64,000 nucleotides of DNA from Lactiplantibacillus paraplantarum (GCF_003641145.1 NZ_CP032744.1:868001-932000); one strand, 5' to 3'. Positions 1-9,186 are shown, numbered from the stretch's first letter. Translations and numbers: made by a program. Notes: generated by a model from the sequence alone, not told the origin.

Positions 1-2
1 CC

Positions 3-2216
3 GGTAGCCTGATTAGCAAAACGGTGACCGTAACGGTTGTCGCTAGTGCGGCTGAGCTAGCGGTTAAGGATAGTACGTTCGTTGCGACGACGAATCCCGC
101 TGCGAAGTGGACGGCGAGTGATAACGTGACCGCAATTCTGGACAATGCGGGTCAGCGCGTGAGTTACGTGGATGCTAATATTACGGTTGCTGGTGCCGAT
201 AAGGTTGACTTGCGCCAAGCAGGCACGTATCACGTGACGTACACGTATACCGACGCTAGCGGTAATGAAAAGACGGCCACTGCCACAATTACGGTAACGG
301 CCAATCAGTCGATTATTGATGCTAACGACAGTACGGTGATTGCTGGACCAGCGACAACTTGGACGGCGAGTGACAACTTGATTGGTGCCACCGATACTAA
401 TGGGACTAAGGTCAGTGCGACAACTAGCGATACGGTCGATCCTCAGAAACCAGGCACCTACAACGTGCGGTATACGTTTACGGATAGTACGGGTAGTGTC
501 ATTACTAAGACGGTCGTTGTTACAGTGAAGGCTAGTCAGGCTAGCGTTACAGCGACTGATAGTGTGATCAAGCGCGGGGCAACTTGGCAAGCGGCTGATA
601 ATCTGATTAGTGTGGTGGATGCACAAGGACACCCGCTGAGTTTGACTAGTGCTCACGTTACGACAACGGGAACGGTTGACTCAGCTACTCCTGGCACTTA
701 CCACGTGACGTATCACTATACTGATGTGGGCGGCAATGTCGTCACTGCCCAAGCCGCAGTTGTGGTGACCGGGGTGATATTGAAGGAAAATGCCAAAACG
801 ATTGTGACTACCAGCGCATGGCACCCAAATGACAGTATTGCGTCTGCGATTGGGACAACTGGTGCGGATGCCATTGATGCAGTTAATGTGGCGATAACGA
901 ATGCGGTGGGGGCGACTGTCACAAGTTATACGGCCCTCGGACAATACGACGTGGCTTATGAGTTAAATGGTCAAACGACGGTCCTAACATTAACAGTCGC
1001 TAGTGCTGCTAAAATAACGGCAAGTGACGGTGCGGTCATTCTCGGCAGTGATTGGTCGGCGAGTGACAACTTAGTCGCCGTTGTTGATGAGAATGGGCAA
1101 AATGTTGATTTGACCGATGCACGGATTACCACGATTGGGACTGTGGACACTACGACGCCTGGTTCTTATCACGTGTCGTATCAATATACGGACGCGGCCG
1201 GTAATGCAACAATTAGTAAGCCAATTACGGTTAATGTCACTGGCATAACGTTGAAAGATAGCAATAAAACGATGACGACGACCAATGACTGGACACCTGC
1301 AGAGAATATCCAAGCGGCAGTTGATGCAACGGGTGCCAATGTCATTGGCGACGTGACGTATACGGTCAGTGCGACTCGTGCGCGCAGTATTGCCGCACTT
1401 AATCACCCAGGTGAGTATACCGTCACGTACAGTTTTACGGACCAATTAGGCACCCATACGGCATCAATGGTGGTGACCGTCGTGAGTGCGGCGCAGGTCA
1501 ATGTTAAAGATAGCACCATTGTCGTTGGTAATCAGTGGACGAGCGCGACTAATCTAACGCGAGTGCTTGATGAAAACGGTGCTCAAATCAGCTTGACGGA
1601 TGCTCGGATTACCACTAGCGGGGTTGTCGATACGATGACCCCCGGACGATATCACGTCACGTACGCGTATACGGATGGGGCTGGTAATGTTGTTTCGGCA
1701 GTGGCCACTGTGACAGTGGTTGCAGATACGACTGACGATAACGATACGGATGGCACCAATACTAGTGGTTCCGACAGTAACGATGGCGATGGCGGTGCGA
1801 ATACCGAGGACACTAGTAATAATGCGGGAACTGATACAAAAACTGACAATGCCGGTCGCACTGATGATGACAGTAAGGACACAGCTATCAAAGTTATTGG
1901 CACTGCGACTGACCGCGTCACCGACACTAATGACACTGATACTGTCACTAATTCGGATGAGGATACGACAGTGAACGTCGCGGCACGTCATCAATCGACT
2001 TCAGCAACGCTGAAGTACGCGGCTAAGACTACGGTGGCTGGTACGACAGTTAAGCAACCAATGTCTAATACGCAGCCCGTTGCTGCGGCGGCGTTGCCAC
2101 AAACGGATGAGACCAACTCGACGAACACCTTGACCATGGCGGGAATGGTGACCTTAGCGTTAAGCGGTTTACTCGGATTATTTGGTTGGCGTAAACGGGA
2201 CCGAAACGAACAATAG
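3..2216 (+). CDS. LPxTG-anchored surface protein with Ig-like repeats, 5' end cut off by the window
   Basis: The reading frame is open to the left edge, so the true start lies upstream; the GTG at 24 is only an internal valine codon. The visible 737 or so residues hold about seven repeats of roughly 80 residues, each ending in a motif like HVTYxYTDxxGN followed by a short T/V-rich beta strand. This is typical of bacterial Ig-like (Big_3-type) stalk domains. A T/D/N-rich acidic linker follows (about 570-650). The C-terminus has LPQTDE, a hydrophobic segment and a basic tail (WRKRDRNEQ), a sortase A signal in the LPQTxE form usual for this species group. The protein is expected on the cell wall, possibly as an adhesin. 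The N-terminal domain, which would carry any specific binding function, is not visible. Confidence 0.85.
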   Translation, partial: GSLISKTVTVTVVASAAELAVKDSTFVATTNPAAKWTASDNVTAILDNAGQRVSYVDANITVAGADKVDLRQAGTYHVTYTYTDASGNEKTATATITVTANQSIIDANDSTVIAGPATTWTASDNLIGATDTNGTKVSATTSDTVDPQKPGTYNVRYTFTDSTGSVITKTVVVTVKASQASVTATDSVIKRGATWQAADNLISVVDAQGHPLSLTSAHVTTTGTVDSATPGTYHVTYHYTDVGGNVVTAQAAVVVTGVILKENAKTIVTTSAWHPNDSIASAIGTTGADAIDAVNVAITNAVGATVTSYTALGQYDVAYELNGQTTVLTLTVASAAKITASDGAVILGSDWSASDNLVAVVDENGQNVDLTDARITTIGTVDTTTPGSYHVSYQYTDAAGNATISKPITVNVTGITLKDSNKTMTTTNDWTPAENIQAAVDATGANVIGDVTYTVSATRARSIAALNHPGEYTVTYSFTDQLGTHTASMVVTVVSAAQVNVKDSTIVVGNQWTSATNLTRVLDENGAQISLTDARITTSGVVDTMTPGRYHVTYAYTDGAGNVVSAVATVTVVADTTDDNDTDGTNTSGSDSNDGDGGANTEDTSNNAGTDTKTDNAGRTDDDSKDTAIKVIGTATDRVTDTNDTDTVTNSDEDTTVNVAARHQSTSATLKYAAKTTVAGTTVKQPMSNTQPVAAAALPQTDETNSTNTLTMAGMVTLALSGLLGLFGWRKRDRNEQ

Positions 2217-2298
2217 CCCGTTAGGTTCCTGTTCAGCTATCGCGGTTTGATGACCATTGCACCACAGTAATGGTATGTTCAAGTAACGATGCGTCACA

Positions 2299-2341
2299 AA
2301 AAATCCGGGGCATGCGGTTAGCAAGCATGCCCCGGATTTTT
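2299..2341 (+). terminator. Rho-independent terminator after the surface protein gene
   Basis: A perfect 17-bp inverted repeat (2299-2315 with 2325-2341) encloses a 9-nt loop and has an A-run on the left and a T-run on the right, so it can work in both directions. The gene-free stretch 2217-2556 otherwise holds only a second terminator at 2501-2542. Confidence 0.85.
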
Positions 2342-2500
2342 GGCGATGTGCCGCAAGTGCGACTTAAATAGCAGACCATTGAATGACAACTAAGCGCTGC
2401 TGATGAGGTGGGTATTCAAACCAAGTGAGAGCTGGGTGTGACTGTCAATGGCGGCAACTTCACCTGATAAAGAGCTGATATTTATTAACGAGTCCAAATG

Positions 2501-2542
2501 AAAAACGAGCGGTGATGCAATTTGGCATCACTGCTCGTTTTT
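2501..2542 (-). terminator. Terminator of the eetA-eetB-dmkB unit
   Basis: An 18-bp stem (2501-2518 with 2525-2542, one G-T pair) has a T-run on the minus strand. It lies directly downstream of the dmkB stop codon at 2557. Confidence 0.85.
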
Positions 2543-2556
2543 AGGTTCGTTTCAGA

Positions 2557-3549
2557 TCAATTATGCCGATCTAGTAACCGGTTGGTCAAGCTAATCAAGT
2601 CAGCCTTGGCAGGTTGATCAGGTAGCTTATTCAAAACTGATAGGGCATCTGCGGTGTACTTAGCAGCCAGCTGTTGGGCTTGTGTGACCCCACCGGCATC
2701 AATGACTAGACGCTGGACTTGCCGGCGTTGAGCGGGTGATATGGCACCCTGGAGCCGCATCAGCGGTAATAACTCGTGCTTAGCTTCTGTCTGTAAGGCG
2801 AAGATCAATGGCGATGTGTAGACCCCTTCCGCGACATCTTCTAAGATAGGCTTGCCCGTCTCCTGACTAGCTTCCTGATAGTCTAAAATATCGTCAAGAA
2901 TTTGAAAGGCCATCCCAATGGCGATCCCGGCTTTACGAGCACGTTGGGCAAAGCGGGGACTTTGACCAGATTCGTACGCACCTAAAAAACAGCTCAGGGC
3001 AAATAGTTCGGCAGTTTTACCTTGAATCTGTTCAAGGTATTCGGCCATGGTGATGTTGATGCGATAGTGACGATCCTTTTGCTGCACTTCGCCGACCAGA
3101 ATTTTTTCCATGTTTTCAGAGTTCAGTTGAATGCTCTTAAAACTACTTGAATAATGGGCCAGAATCTTGAATACAACCACGAATAAATAATCACCAGCAT
3201 AAACGGCAGTGTCCTTACCGAAACGTTCCTGAATCGTGACGTGGTGGCGCCGTAAAGCGGCATCGTCAATAATATCGTCATGGATCAGGGTCGCAGTGTG
3301 TAGCGTTTCTAGTGACGCTGCTAAAGCAACCATTCGTTTGCGGTCAGTCGTGGTAAATTGTGAGAAGAGGAGGCAGTACGCTGGCCGTAAGAGCTTACCA
3401 CCACCATGAATCATTTCCAAAATGGCATCATTGATGGCGGCGTCTTGAATATTAATATTAGTCGCCATCAATTGCATGACTTGTTGTAACTCCGGCTGTA
3501 GCGCCGGGTAATCATGCCAGATTGGATGTAATTGCGTTGCCGATTGCAT
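2557..3549 (-). CDS. dmkB: Polyprenyl diphosphate synthase (DmkB)
   Basis: A trans-isoprenyl diphosphate synthase of 330 residues that extends allylic diphosphates with isopentenyl diphosphate to make the side chain of a respiratory quinone. The first aspartate-rich motif is DDIID at 91-95, the GGGKLLRP substrate motif lies near 49-56, and the second aspartate-rich motif (ILDDILD) is at about 220. Family length is normal. It is the last gene of a tight minus-strand unit, with 5 nt between the eetB stop and its start. In the FLEET loci of Listeria and lactobacilli this gene is called dmkB and supplies the prenyl chain for a demethylmenaquinone that serves Ndh2 and extracellular electron transfer. 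Enzyme class is certain. The quinone role is inferred from the neighbours, and chain length cannot be read from the sequence. Confidence 0.93.
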   Translation of the reverse strand: MQSATQLHPIWHDYPALQPELQQVMQLMATNINIQDAAINDAILEMIHGGGKLLRPAYCLLFSQFTTTDRKRMVALAASLETLHTATLIHDDIIDDAALRRHHVTIQERFGKDTAVYAGDYLFVVVFKILAHYSSSFKSIQLNSENMEKILVGEVQQKDRHYRINITMAEYLEQIQGKTAELFALSCFLGAYESGQSPRFAQRARKAGIAIGMAFQILDDILDYQEASQETGKPILEDVAEGVYTSPLIFALQTEAKHELLPLMRLQGAISPAQRRQVQRLVIDAGGVTQAQQLAAKYTADALSVLNKLPDQPAKADLISLTNRLLDRHN

Positions 3550-3554
3550 AAAAG

Positions 3555-4124
3555 TTACTCCTTTTTTTGACCTGGGTGGTGTTCCCGATTGAATTTAAGG
3601 TAGCGTAAGATCGTGACGTGGGTAAATAGATAGTTAGCTGCAATCCCCAGCGCACTCCCCGCCGCTAGACCAATGATTGACAGCACGGGAAGGTACAGCA
3701 TGACCGTCCAAGTCTGTGCAATGAGACTTGCGACTAATAATTGCCCAACGTTGTGCATGACACCCCCGGTAGCCGAGATGCCAATAATGCTAACGCGTTT
3801 GGGTCCCAACTGTTTGACTAGCAGCATGGCAAACAGGCTGAGAAAGGCGCCCCCAAAACTGTATAGAAAGGTGGATAGGGTTCCGCCGAGGAGCGCTGTC
3901 AAAATCAGGCGTAGCCAGGTCAAGGTAATGACGTCATTTAAGGACAGGGTGTAAATTGCCACGATGGTAATCAGATTGGCTAGTCCGAGTTTGGCACCCG
4001 GTGCAAAGGCAAATGGAAACGGGATCATCCGTTCCAGAATTCCGATAATGACACCTTGAGCAACGAGGAGGGCGATATAAATATTACGATGTGTTTTATT
4101 AGATCGTTCAAATGAATTATTCAT
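3555..4124 (-). CDS. eetB: EetB, membrane protein of the Gx transporter / HepS component I family
   Basis: A hydrophobic protein of 189 residues with about five or six membrane segments starting near residue 17. It matches the family called heptaprenyl diphosphate synthase component I or Gx transporter family, which resembles ECF S-components. Known family context: eetB in Listeria is required for extracellular electron transfer, probably in assembly or export of the quinone or flavin path, and has no proven prenyl synthase activity. It lies between eetA (3 nt) and dmkB (5 nt), so the three are translated from one message. The C-terminal tail is short and basic. The exact substrate is unknown. 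Confidence 0.88.
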   Translation of the reverse strand: MNNSFERSNKTHRNIYIALLVAQGVIIGILERMIPFPFAFAPGAKLGLANLITIVAIYTLSLNDVITLTWLRLILTALLGGTLSTFLYSFGGAFLSLFAMLLVKQLGPKRVSIIGISATGGVMHNVGQLLVASLIAQTWTVMLYLPVLSIIGLAAGSALGIAANYLFTHVTILRYLKFNREHHPGQKKE

Positions 4125-4127
4125 AGT

Positions 4128-4619
4128 CTACTCCGTAACTAAACCGTTACCGCCAGATTTGACCTGACCGTTGCTAGCTTTGATTTCAACTAAGAGTTTG
4201 TGTGGCAAACAAACAATGGTCTGTCCGGGTTTGTGGATCCAGCCACGCCGGACGCAGACTTGATCGGAACAGTTAGCCTTAGTAATCGCCACTCGCTTAG
4301 GTTTAAAAGTGATCGTGTTATAGTGCCCGTGATTATCGCGATAGGTGAAATGCTTAGTCGTTTTTAAGGTACTGATATTCACTCGTTTTAAAACTTTCCC
4401 ATTGTGTGAGACGACGGCGTTATAGGTGGTGCGACTGGTGGTGGCTTTTCGCTTGGCCACGAGTGCCGCGTGCTCTGCTTGTTGCTTTTGTTGGTATGAA
4501 AAAATCGCTAGCGGGGTGAACGATAAAATAATTAGCGCAACAATAATAATAATATCAAACGGCTTGATCATATCCCCATAACGTTTGAATGTCCGGATCA
4601 TTGTCCGTAATTTACGCAT
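4128..4619 (-). CDS. eetA: EetA, NusG domain II-containing membrane-anchored protein
   Basis: The protein has 163 residues with one membrane segment at about 21-42 and an extracytoplasmic domain. That domain ends in a NusG_II (insert domain) signature: two cysteines in NCSDQVC, a GWI..PGQTIVCLP motif and a third cysteine. It belongs to the eetA family found with eetB in flavin-based electron transfer loci; its molecular role is not settled. It is the first gene of the eetA-eetB-dmkB unit. A terminator lies between it and the ndh2 stop codon, so expression depends on readthrough from ndh2 or on a promoter inside the end of ndh2; I saw no strong promoter in the 93-bp gap. Confidence 0.88.
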   Translation of the reverse strand: MRKLRTMIRTFKRYGDMIKPFDIIIIVALIILSFTPLAIFSYQQKQQAEHAALVAKRKATTSRTTYNAVVSHNGKVLKRVNISTLKTTKHFTYRDNHGHYNTITFKPKRVAITKANCSDQVCVRRGWIHKPGQTIVCLPHKLLVEIKASNGQVKSGGNGLVTE

Positions 4620-4643
4620 CGCTAACCCTCCAATTCAGTGGCA

Positions 4644-4682
4644 TAAAAAATGGTTCAAGGGAAAAAGCCACCCTCGAACCAT
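4644..4682 (-). terminator. Terminator between ndh2 and eetA
   Basis: A 12-bp stem with one mismatch (4650-4661 with 4671-4682) is followed on the minus strand by six T. It should end or reduce ndh2 transcription before eetA-eetB-dmkB. Confidence 0.75.
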
Positions 4683-4712
4683 CGGGAAACTATTTAATTA
4701 ATTATAACGCAT

Positions 4713-6623
4713 CTAGCGGGTTTTAACAGCATCGTAATGTGAACGAACGTTGCCATACCACCAGTGTCCGAGGTGTTTCTGCATCCACGGAACGACCCAG
4801 TAATCTAATCCAAATGTCCGGCCAGAGCCGTTCATCAAGGCTAAAGCAACGAAGACCATCCAAATGTTGACCCAGTAGAACATTCCTGATAAGCAGAAGA
4901 CGACAACTAAACCAATAGTGACGGCATTTGCAAACCAAGTAAAGAGTCCGAAGAAGATACAAAGGGCGATAATGATTTCGACACAAGTCATAAACTTCTG
5001 GAAGAAGAGTGCCATTTGCATGTTCGGAACAAAGAACTTCGTGATTGATTCGAACCAATGCGGCATTTTGTCAAAGACCATCAGTGGTTCTTTACCGTAC
5101 ATGTATGAAAGACTGAAAACGCCCTTAGCTGCCTTAGCAGTTGACGTTGCGGCTTCAGAGGCCCCGCTAGTAGCAGCTGCCTTGGTTGCTTGGGAAGCGC
5201 CACTAGTAGCTGCTACGGTAATCCAATCGAATGGTAAGCGTAACTTATCAGTAAACCACGATTCGGAACCCTGAACTTTAGTCCAACAATCCCATAACCA
5301 CATAGCACCGTAGAAGAACCGCAGTGGAACACTCCAGAGCACGTTACCGGCCCGAGAGACCCAGCCGCGGAAGACGTTCCGGTTGTTGCGGGTCCGGAAG
5401 AATTCGTGCATGAAGTACTGGAATAAATAGTAGCCTGAGAAAATCTGAACGTAGTATAGCCAGTTGATAGCGTGTTTTAAGAGCACTGCAATAAAACCAG
5501 AAACGTTCCACTTGTCTAAGACTTGTGCTACGGCATACTTAGAACCAATCGAATCAACGGATGCTTGGTAAGCACCTTTGAATGGCTTGATCGTGACGTC
5601 TGTCTGATCAACGTTCTTAATGATGCCTTCAACCGCTTTAGCAGCTGTTTCTTCAGCGCCTTGAACGATTTGTGGAACTGGCCGTGGTTGGTCGGGTTCT
5701 TGGTAACTAGTTGAATCACCGGCTAAGAAGATGTTGTCGCTGTCCTTAGCTTGCATGAATTCGTTAGCTAACAAACGCCCACCGCGAGGGTTCGTTTCGA
5801 TACCGAACTTTTTAACGATACTGTTAGCCCGTACTCCGGCTGTCCAAATTAACGTGTAGGTTGGAATTGGATCCTTACCCTTTAAGTTAACATGGTCTTC
5901 AAAGACTTCAGTAATCATGGAGTTAGTCATGATATTAACACCATGTTTTTCCATGTATTTAGCAGCTTTACCAGCTTGCGTCCGGTTGAGCATGTTAATG
6001 ATGGTTGGTGCGGCTTCTACTAATTGTAACGTGATTTCGCTAGGATCGAGTTTGTTATCCCGCGCCAAGACGTCACGATATTCAATTAATTCACCAATCA
6101 ATTCAGAGCCGGTAAAACCAGAACCGCAGACGGTGAAAGTTAACATCGCCTTGCGTTTGGCAGGGTCGAGCTCAGCCGCCCCGCGCCGAATAATTGCAGA
6201 TAAATGAGCTCGTAAGGCCATGGCTTGTTCGAAGGACCACAATTCAAAACCGTGTTCCTTAACACCTGGTGTGCCGAAATCGTTAGATTCACCACCCAAG
6301 CTAATGAGGAGTTGATCATATTGATAACTCCCGTGTTCAGTTGTAACTGTTTGTGACTTTTTGTCGATGCCTGTTACGGTATCCGTAACGAGGCGAACGT
6401 TTTTCCGTCGTGCGAACAACCGTTGCAAATCATATTGAATATGCTCAGGTTCAACCCGTTCCGTGGCAACTTCATGTAATTCAGTCATATACGTGAAGTA
6501 TGAATGCCGGTCGATCAACGTAATCTCAACGTCCGCATTTTTCTTAAAATGCTTAGACAGTTTTTTGGTTGCGTAGACGCCAGCAAACCCCGCACCGACA
6601 ACGACAATATTTTTCTTTGCCAT
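4713..6623 (-). CDS. ndh2: Type II NADH dehydrogenase with C-terminal membrane domain (Ndh2)
   Basis: 636 residues. The N-terminal 400 are a two-dinucleotide-binding-domain flavoprotein: FAD motif GAGFAG at 10-15, NADH motif CGSGFTG near 167-173, and a conserved TWTAGVRAN/LAGDS region for FAD. Ordinary type II enzymes are about 400 residues. This one continues with several hydrophobic segments, the arrangement of the FLEET Ndh2, which reduces demethylmenaquinone with NADH and passes electrons to extracellular flavins. An Ala/Ser/Thr-rich low-complexity stretch with AATSGAS twice (about 475-505) separates two membrane blocks. The gene is read divergently from pplA. The promoter at 6675-6703 overlaps a cre-like site, pointing to catabolite control. 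Confidence 0.92.
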   Translation of the reverse strand: MAKKNIVVVGAGFAGVYATKKLSKHFKKNADVEITLIDRHSYFTYMTELHEVATERVEPEHIQYDLQRLFARRKNVRLVTDTVTGIDKKSQTVTTEHGSYQYDQLLISLGGESNDFGTPGVKEHGFELWSFEQAMALRAHLSAIIRRGAAELDPAKRKAMLTFTVCGSGFTGSELIGELIEYRDVLARDNKLDPSEITLQLVEAAPTIINMLNRTQAGKAAKYMEKHGVNIMTNSMITEVFEDHVNLKGKDPIPTYTLIWTAGVRANSIVKKFGIETNPRGGRLLANEFMQAKDSDNIFLAGDSTSYQEPDQPRPVPQIVQGAEETAAKAVEGIIKNVDQTDVTIKPFKGAYQASVDSIGSKYAVAQVLDKWNVSGFIAVLLKHAINWLYYVQIFSGYYLFQYFMHEFFRTRNNRNVFRGWVSRAGNVLWSVPLRFFYGAMWLWDCWTKVQGSESWFTDKLRLPFDWITVAATSGASQATKAAATSGASEAATSTAKAAKGVFSLSYMYGKEPLMVFDKMPHWFESITKFFVPNMQMALFFQKFMTCVEIIIALCIFFGLFTWFANAVTIGLVVVFCLSGMFYWVNIWMVFVALALMNGSGRTFGLDYWVVPWMQKHLGHWWYGNVRSHYDAVKTR

Positions 6624-6674
6624 TGCGTAACAACTCCCTTGAATAAATAGTGTAAAAAGATAATTCCACTAACA

Positions 6675-6703
6675 ATTATAACGATAATGTAAGCGGTTGT
6701 CTA
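6675..6703 (-). promoter_or_regulatory. Promoter of ndh2
   Basis: On the minus strand: -35 TAGACA (6698-6703), a 17-bp spacer and a perfect -10 TATAAT (6675-6680), about 52 bp upstream of the ndh2 start. Confidence 0.7.
6687..6702 (-). promoter_or_regulatory. cre-like site overlapping the ndh2 promoter
   Basis: The plus-strand sequence ATGTAAGCGGTTGTCT matches one half of the CcpA-binding consensus WTGNAANCGNWNNCW very well and the other half poorly. It covers the spacer and -35 of the ndh2 promoter, where a bound CcpA would block RNA polymerase. Inference from sequence only. Confidence 0.45.
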
Positions 6704-6836
6704 TGAATTATTGTGAAGAATGCATAAACTATCACATTATATGGGCCACGAAAATAGTGGGAGCATGGTTTGAACGTGAAGCGTTGCCAATAGTGCCATT
6801 ATTAGGGTGAAATATTATTTTTTTAATGAATTAGGA

Positions 6837-6865
6837 TTGACTATTGTGACGTTAAACGTTAAGAT
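6837..6865 (+). promoter_or_regulatory. Promoter of pplA
   Basis: -35 TTGACT (6837-6842), 17-bp spacer, -10 TAAGAT (6860-6865). The spacer contains the perfect 11-bp palindrome ACGTTAAACGT (6849-6859), a possible operator. Confidence 0.6.
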
Positions 6866-6906
6866 TAATGTGAATTTTCATACAAAAAGGTTAGGAGTGG
6901 GATATC

Positions 6907-7833
6907 ATGAAATTCAAATCAGTTATTACAGGTGCTTCAGTTGTGGCTATTTCAGCTTTAGCTTTGGCAGGTTGTGGCAGTAGTTCTTCAAGTTCTAGTT
7001 CAAGCTCTTCAAAGAAGAGTTCATCTTCAAGCTCATCAGCTAAGACAACTAAGGTTGCTAAATTAACTGCTGGTAGCAAAATGAAAGCGGGTACTTATAA
7101 CCTCGAAGAAGAAAATTATTCACATGGTTACCGGACTAAGATGAGCATTACCGTTAATAACAACGGTAAAATCACTAAGTCTAATTATGATCAAGTGAAC
7201 AAGAACGGTAAGTCTAAGACCGATGATACTTCATATAACAAACAAATGAAGAAGATTGCCGGAACGAATCCTAAGACTTACATGCCTAAGTTGAACAAGA
7301 CTTTGACGGGTTCTGCCGCGACTGGTAACGTTGGTTCAATTGACGTTGTGACTGGTGCCACTGAATCATCAAAGACATTCCAAAACTATACCCAGCAATT
7401 AGTTCAAGCTGCTCAAGCGGGTAACAAGTCTACGATCAAGATTGACAACGGTGCCAAGATGAAAGACGGTACTTACAAGTTGAACGAAAAGAATTACTCA
7501 CATGGGTACAAAGTCACCTTCGCAATTACGGTTAAGGATAACAAGATTACGAAGTCTGAATACAACCAAGTTAACAAGAATGGCAAGTCCAAGGTTGACG
7601 ATGCCGCTTACAACAAGCAAATGAAGAAAGTTGCTAAGACCAACCCTAAGACTTATCAACCAGCTTTGAACAAGTCATTGGTTAAGAGCAGTGACCCAAC
7701 TAAGGTTGACGTTGTGACTGGTGCCACTGAATCTTCTAACACCTTCATCATGTATGCGGAACAATTGCAAAATGCTGCACAAAAGGGCGACACGAATACG
7801 ATTACCGTTGACAACATGATTTTCTCTGAATAA
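6907..7833 (+). CDS. pplA: PplA, flavinylated lipoprotein with two FMN-binding domains
   Basis: 308 residues. The signal peptide ends in LALAGC with the lipid-modified cysteine at 23, followed by a serine/lysine linker to about residue 48. Two FMN_bind domains follow, about 57-165 and 178-295, nearly copies of each other, each starting AGTYNL or DGTYKL with ENYSHGY. Each ends with DVVTGAT, where the last threonine (152 and 274) is the expected acceptor of covalently bound FMN. PplA is the extracellular electron carrier of FLEET; fmnB downstream would attach the FMN. AGGAG precedes the ATG at good spacing. Codon use is strongly biased to preferred codons, suggesting high expression. Confidence 0.93.
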   Translation: MKFKSVITGASVVAISALALAGCGSSSSSSSSSSSKKSSSSSSSAKTTKVAKLTAGSKMKAGTYNLEEENYSHGYRTKMSITVNNNGKITKSNYDQVNKNGKSKTDDTSYNKQMKKIAGTNPKTYMPKLNKTLTGSAATGNVGSIDVVTGATESSKTFQNYTQQLVQAAQAGNKSTIKIDNGAKMKDGTYKLNEKNYSHGYKVTFAITVKDNKITKSEYNQVNKNGKSKVDDAAYNKQMKKVAKTNPKTYQPALNKSLVKSSDPTKVDVVTGATESSNTFIMYAEQLQNAAQKGDTNTITVDNMIFSE

Positions 7834-7858
7834 GCAATTTAATTATTAAATTTTTCTG

Positions 7859-7896
7859 AGGCCTGAGGCGCATGCTGAGGGCCTTTTGTTTTTTAT
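7859..7896 (+). terminator. Terminator after pplA
   Basis: A short GC-rich stem (AGGCC with GGCCT, 7859-7863 and 7880-7884, with further pairing inside) is followed by a T-rich tract. Confidence 0.55.
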
Positions 7897-7988
7897 TGAA
7901 GCTGAATCAGTAGGTATGAAAATTAAGCTTCTTTCGGTAGTGTAAAGTGGTGGTTGGCCAATCGGGATCACCGAATGATGCCAAACTT

Positions 7989-7997
7989 TGGTATAAT
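7989..7997 (+). promoter_or_regulatory. Extended -10 promoter of fmnB
   Basis: TGGTATAAT is an extended -10 element about 36 bp upstream of the fmnB ATG. No good -35 is visible. Confidence 0.6.
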
Positions 7998-8032
7998 GAC
8001 GATTGAAATTATAAATAGGGGAAGTATTAGGA

Positions 8033-9145
8033 ATGAAGCTAAAAAAATGGATTCAAATTGGGCTAATTATGGCAATGATTGTGCCATTGACGGCGTGTAG
8101 CACTAGTACGAGCAACAAAGATGCGGCTAGTAGTCGCCCTAAGCCAACTAAGGTTGTAAAGACACCAATTGAGGATACGCAGTTCATGATGGGAACCGTG
8201 GTAACGCTGCGGATTTATAATAAGGGCAAAGATAAGGTGCTAGCCGGGGCGTTCAAGTTATTAAAATCGGAAGCTAAAAAGATCACGGTCAACCAAAAAG
8301 GCTCTGAAATCGATAAAATCAATGCGGCAGCTGGGAAAAATCCGGTCAAGGTTAGTAAAGATATCTATCCGATGATCAAAGCGGCCTACTACTATAGTAA
8401 GAATTCAGACGAATCTTTTGATTTAGCAATTGGACCGATTACATCACTGTGGCACATTGGTTTTTCGGATGCCAAAGTGCCAACTCAGCAAGAAATTGAT
8501 CAAAATGTTAAATTGGTTGATTATAAGAAAGTTAAGTTAAATGATAAAAAGCGAACCGTCTATCTTGAAGAAAAGGGCATGCAATTGGATCTTGGTGGGA
8601 TTGCCAAAGGATACATGACCGATCAAGTGAAGACTTATTTATTGGATCATGGGGTTTCAACGGCCATTATTGATCTTGGCGGCAATATTTACGTTTTGGG
8701 TGACAGTCCTAAGGGCACCAAGTCTGGCAATTGGACAGTCGGCATCCAAGATCCGAAAGCTTCTCGGGGGACTGCGATTGGTTCACTACCAGCCAAGAAT
8801 AAGTCAATCGTGACTTCTGGGATTTATGAACGGTATTTGAAAAAGAATGGTAAAGTTTATAGCCATCTAATGGATCCCCAAACGGGTGCGCCGTATCAGA
8901 ACAATTTGATGGGTGTCTCGATTATCTCGAAGAAGTCAGTGGATGGTGACGCGTTATCGACCGCGACCTTTGATAAGGGGTTGAAAGCCGGTATGAAGTA
9001 TATTAATAGTAAGGCCAGTCAAGGAATCGGTGCGATCTTTATCACAAAGGACAAAAAGGTCTACGTTTCCGATAATTTGAAGAAGCAGTTTACGTTGTTT
9101 GGTGATGAGGGTTATAAATACGGGCCCATCAGTGATTTAAAGTAA
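8033..9145 (+). CDS. fmnB: FmnB, ApbE-type FMN transferase lipoprotein
   Basis: 370 residues. The lipoprotein signal ends in PLTAC with Cys22. The rest is a full ApbE domain: FMMGTVVTLRIY at the start, a DLGGIAKGY motif near 185-195 for FAD binding, DLGGNIYVLG, and a SHLMDPQTGAP motif near 280. ApbE proteins hydrolyse FAD and attach FMN to a threonine or serine of the target; here the clear target is PplA, encoded just upstream with two acceptor motifs. The gene has its own extended -10 promoter and is separated from pplA by a terminator, so its level may be set independently. It acts on the outer face of the membrane. Confidence 0.92.
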   Translation: MKLKKWIQIGLIMAMIVPLTACSTSTSNKDAASSRPKPTKVVKTPIEDTQFMMGTVVTLRIYNKGKDKVLAGAFKLLKSEAKKITVNQKGSEIDKINAAAGKNPVKVSKDIYPMIKAAYYYSKNSDESFDLAIGPITSLWHIGFSDAKVPTQQEIDQNVKLVDYKKVKLNDKKRTVYLEEKGMQLDLGGIAKGYMTDQVKTYLLDHGVSTAIIDLGGNIYVLGDSPKGTKSGNWTVGIQDPKASRGTAIGSLPAKNKSIVTSGIYERYLKKNGKVYSHLMDPQTGAPYQNNLMGVSIISKKSVDGDALSTATFDKGLKAGMKYINSKASQGIGAIFITKDKKVYVSDNLKKQFTLFGDEGYKYGPISDLK

Positions 9146-9186
9146 GCTATGAGTGAAAGTTAGCTTAATACAAGTGGTACCAGATA

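Noticed and set aside
57..1994. Several long minus-strand and other-frame reading frames across the repetitive surface protein
   Set aside because: They mirror the Thr-rich repeat coding strand (Thr codons read backwards), have no ribosome-binding sites and no family features.
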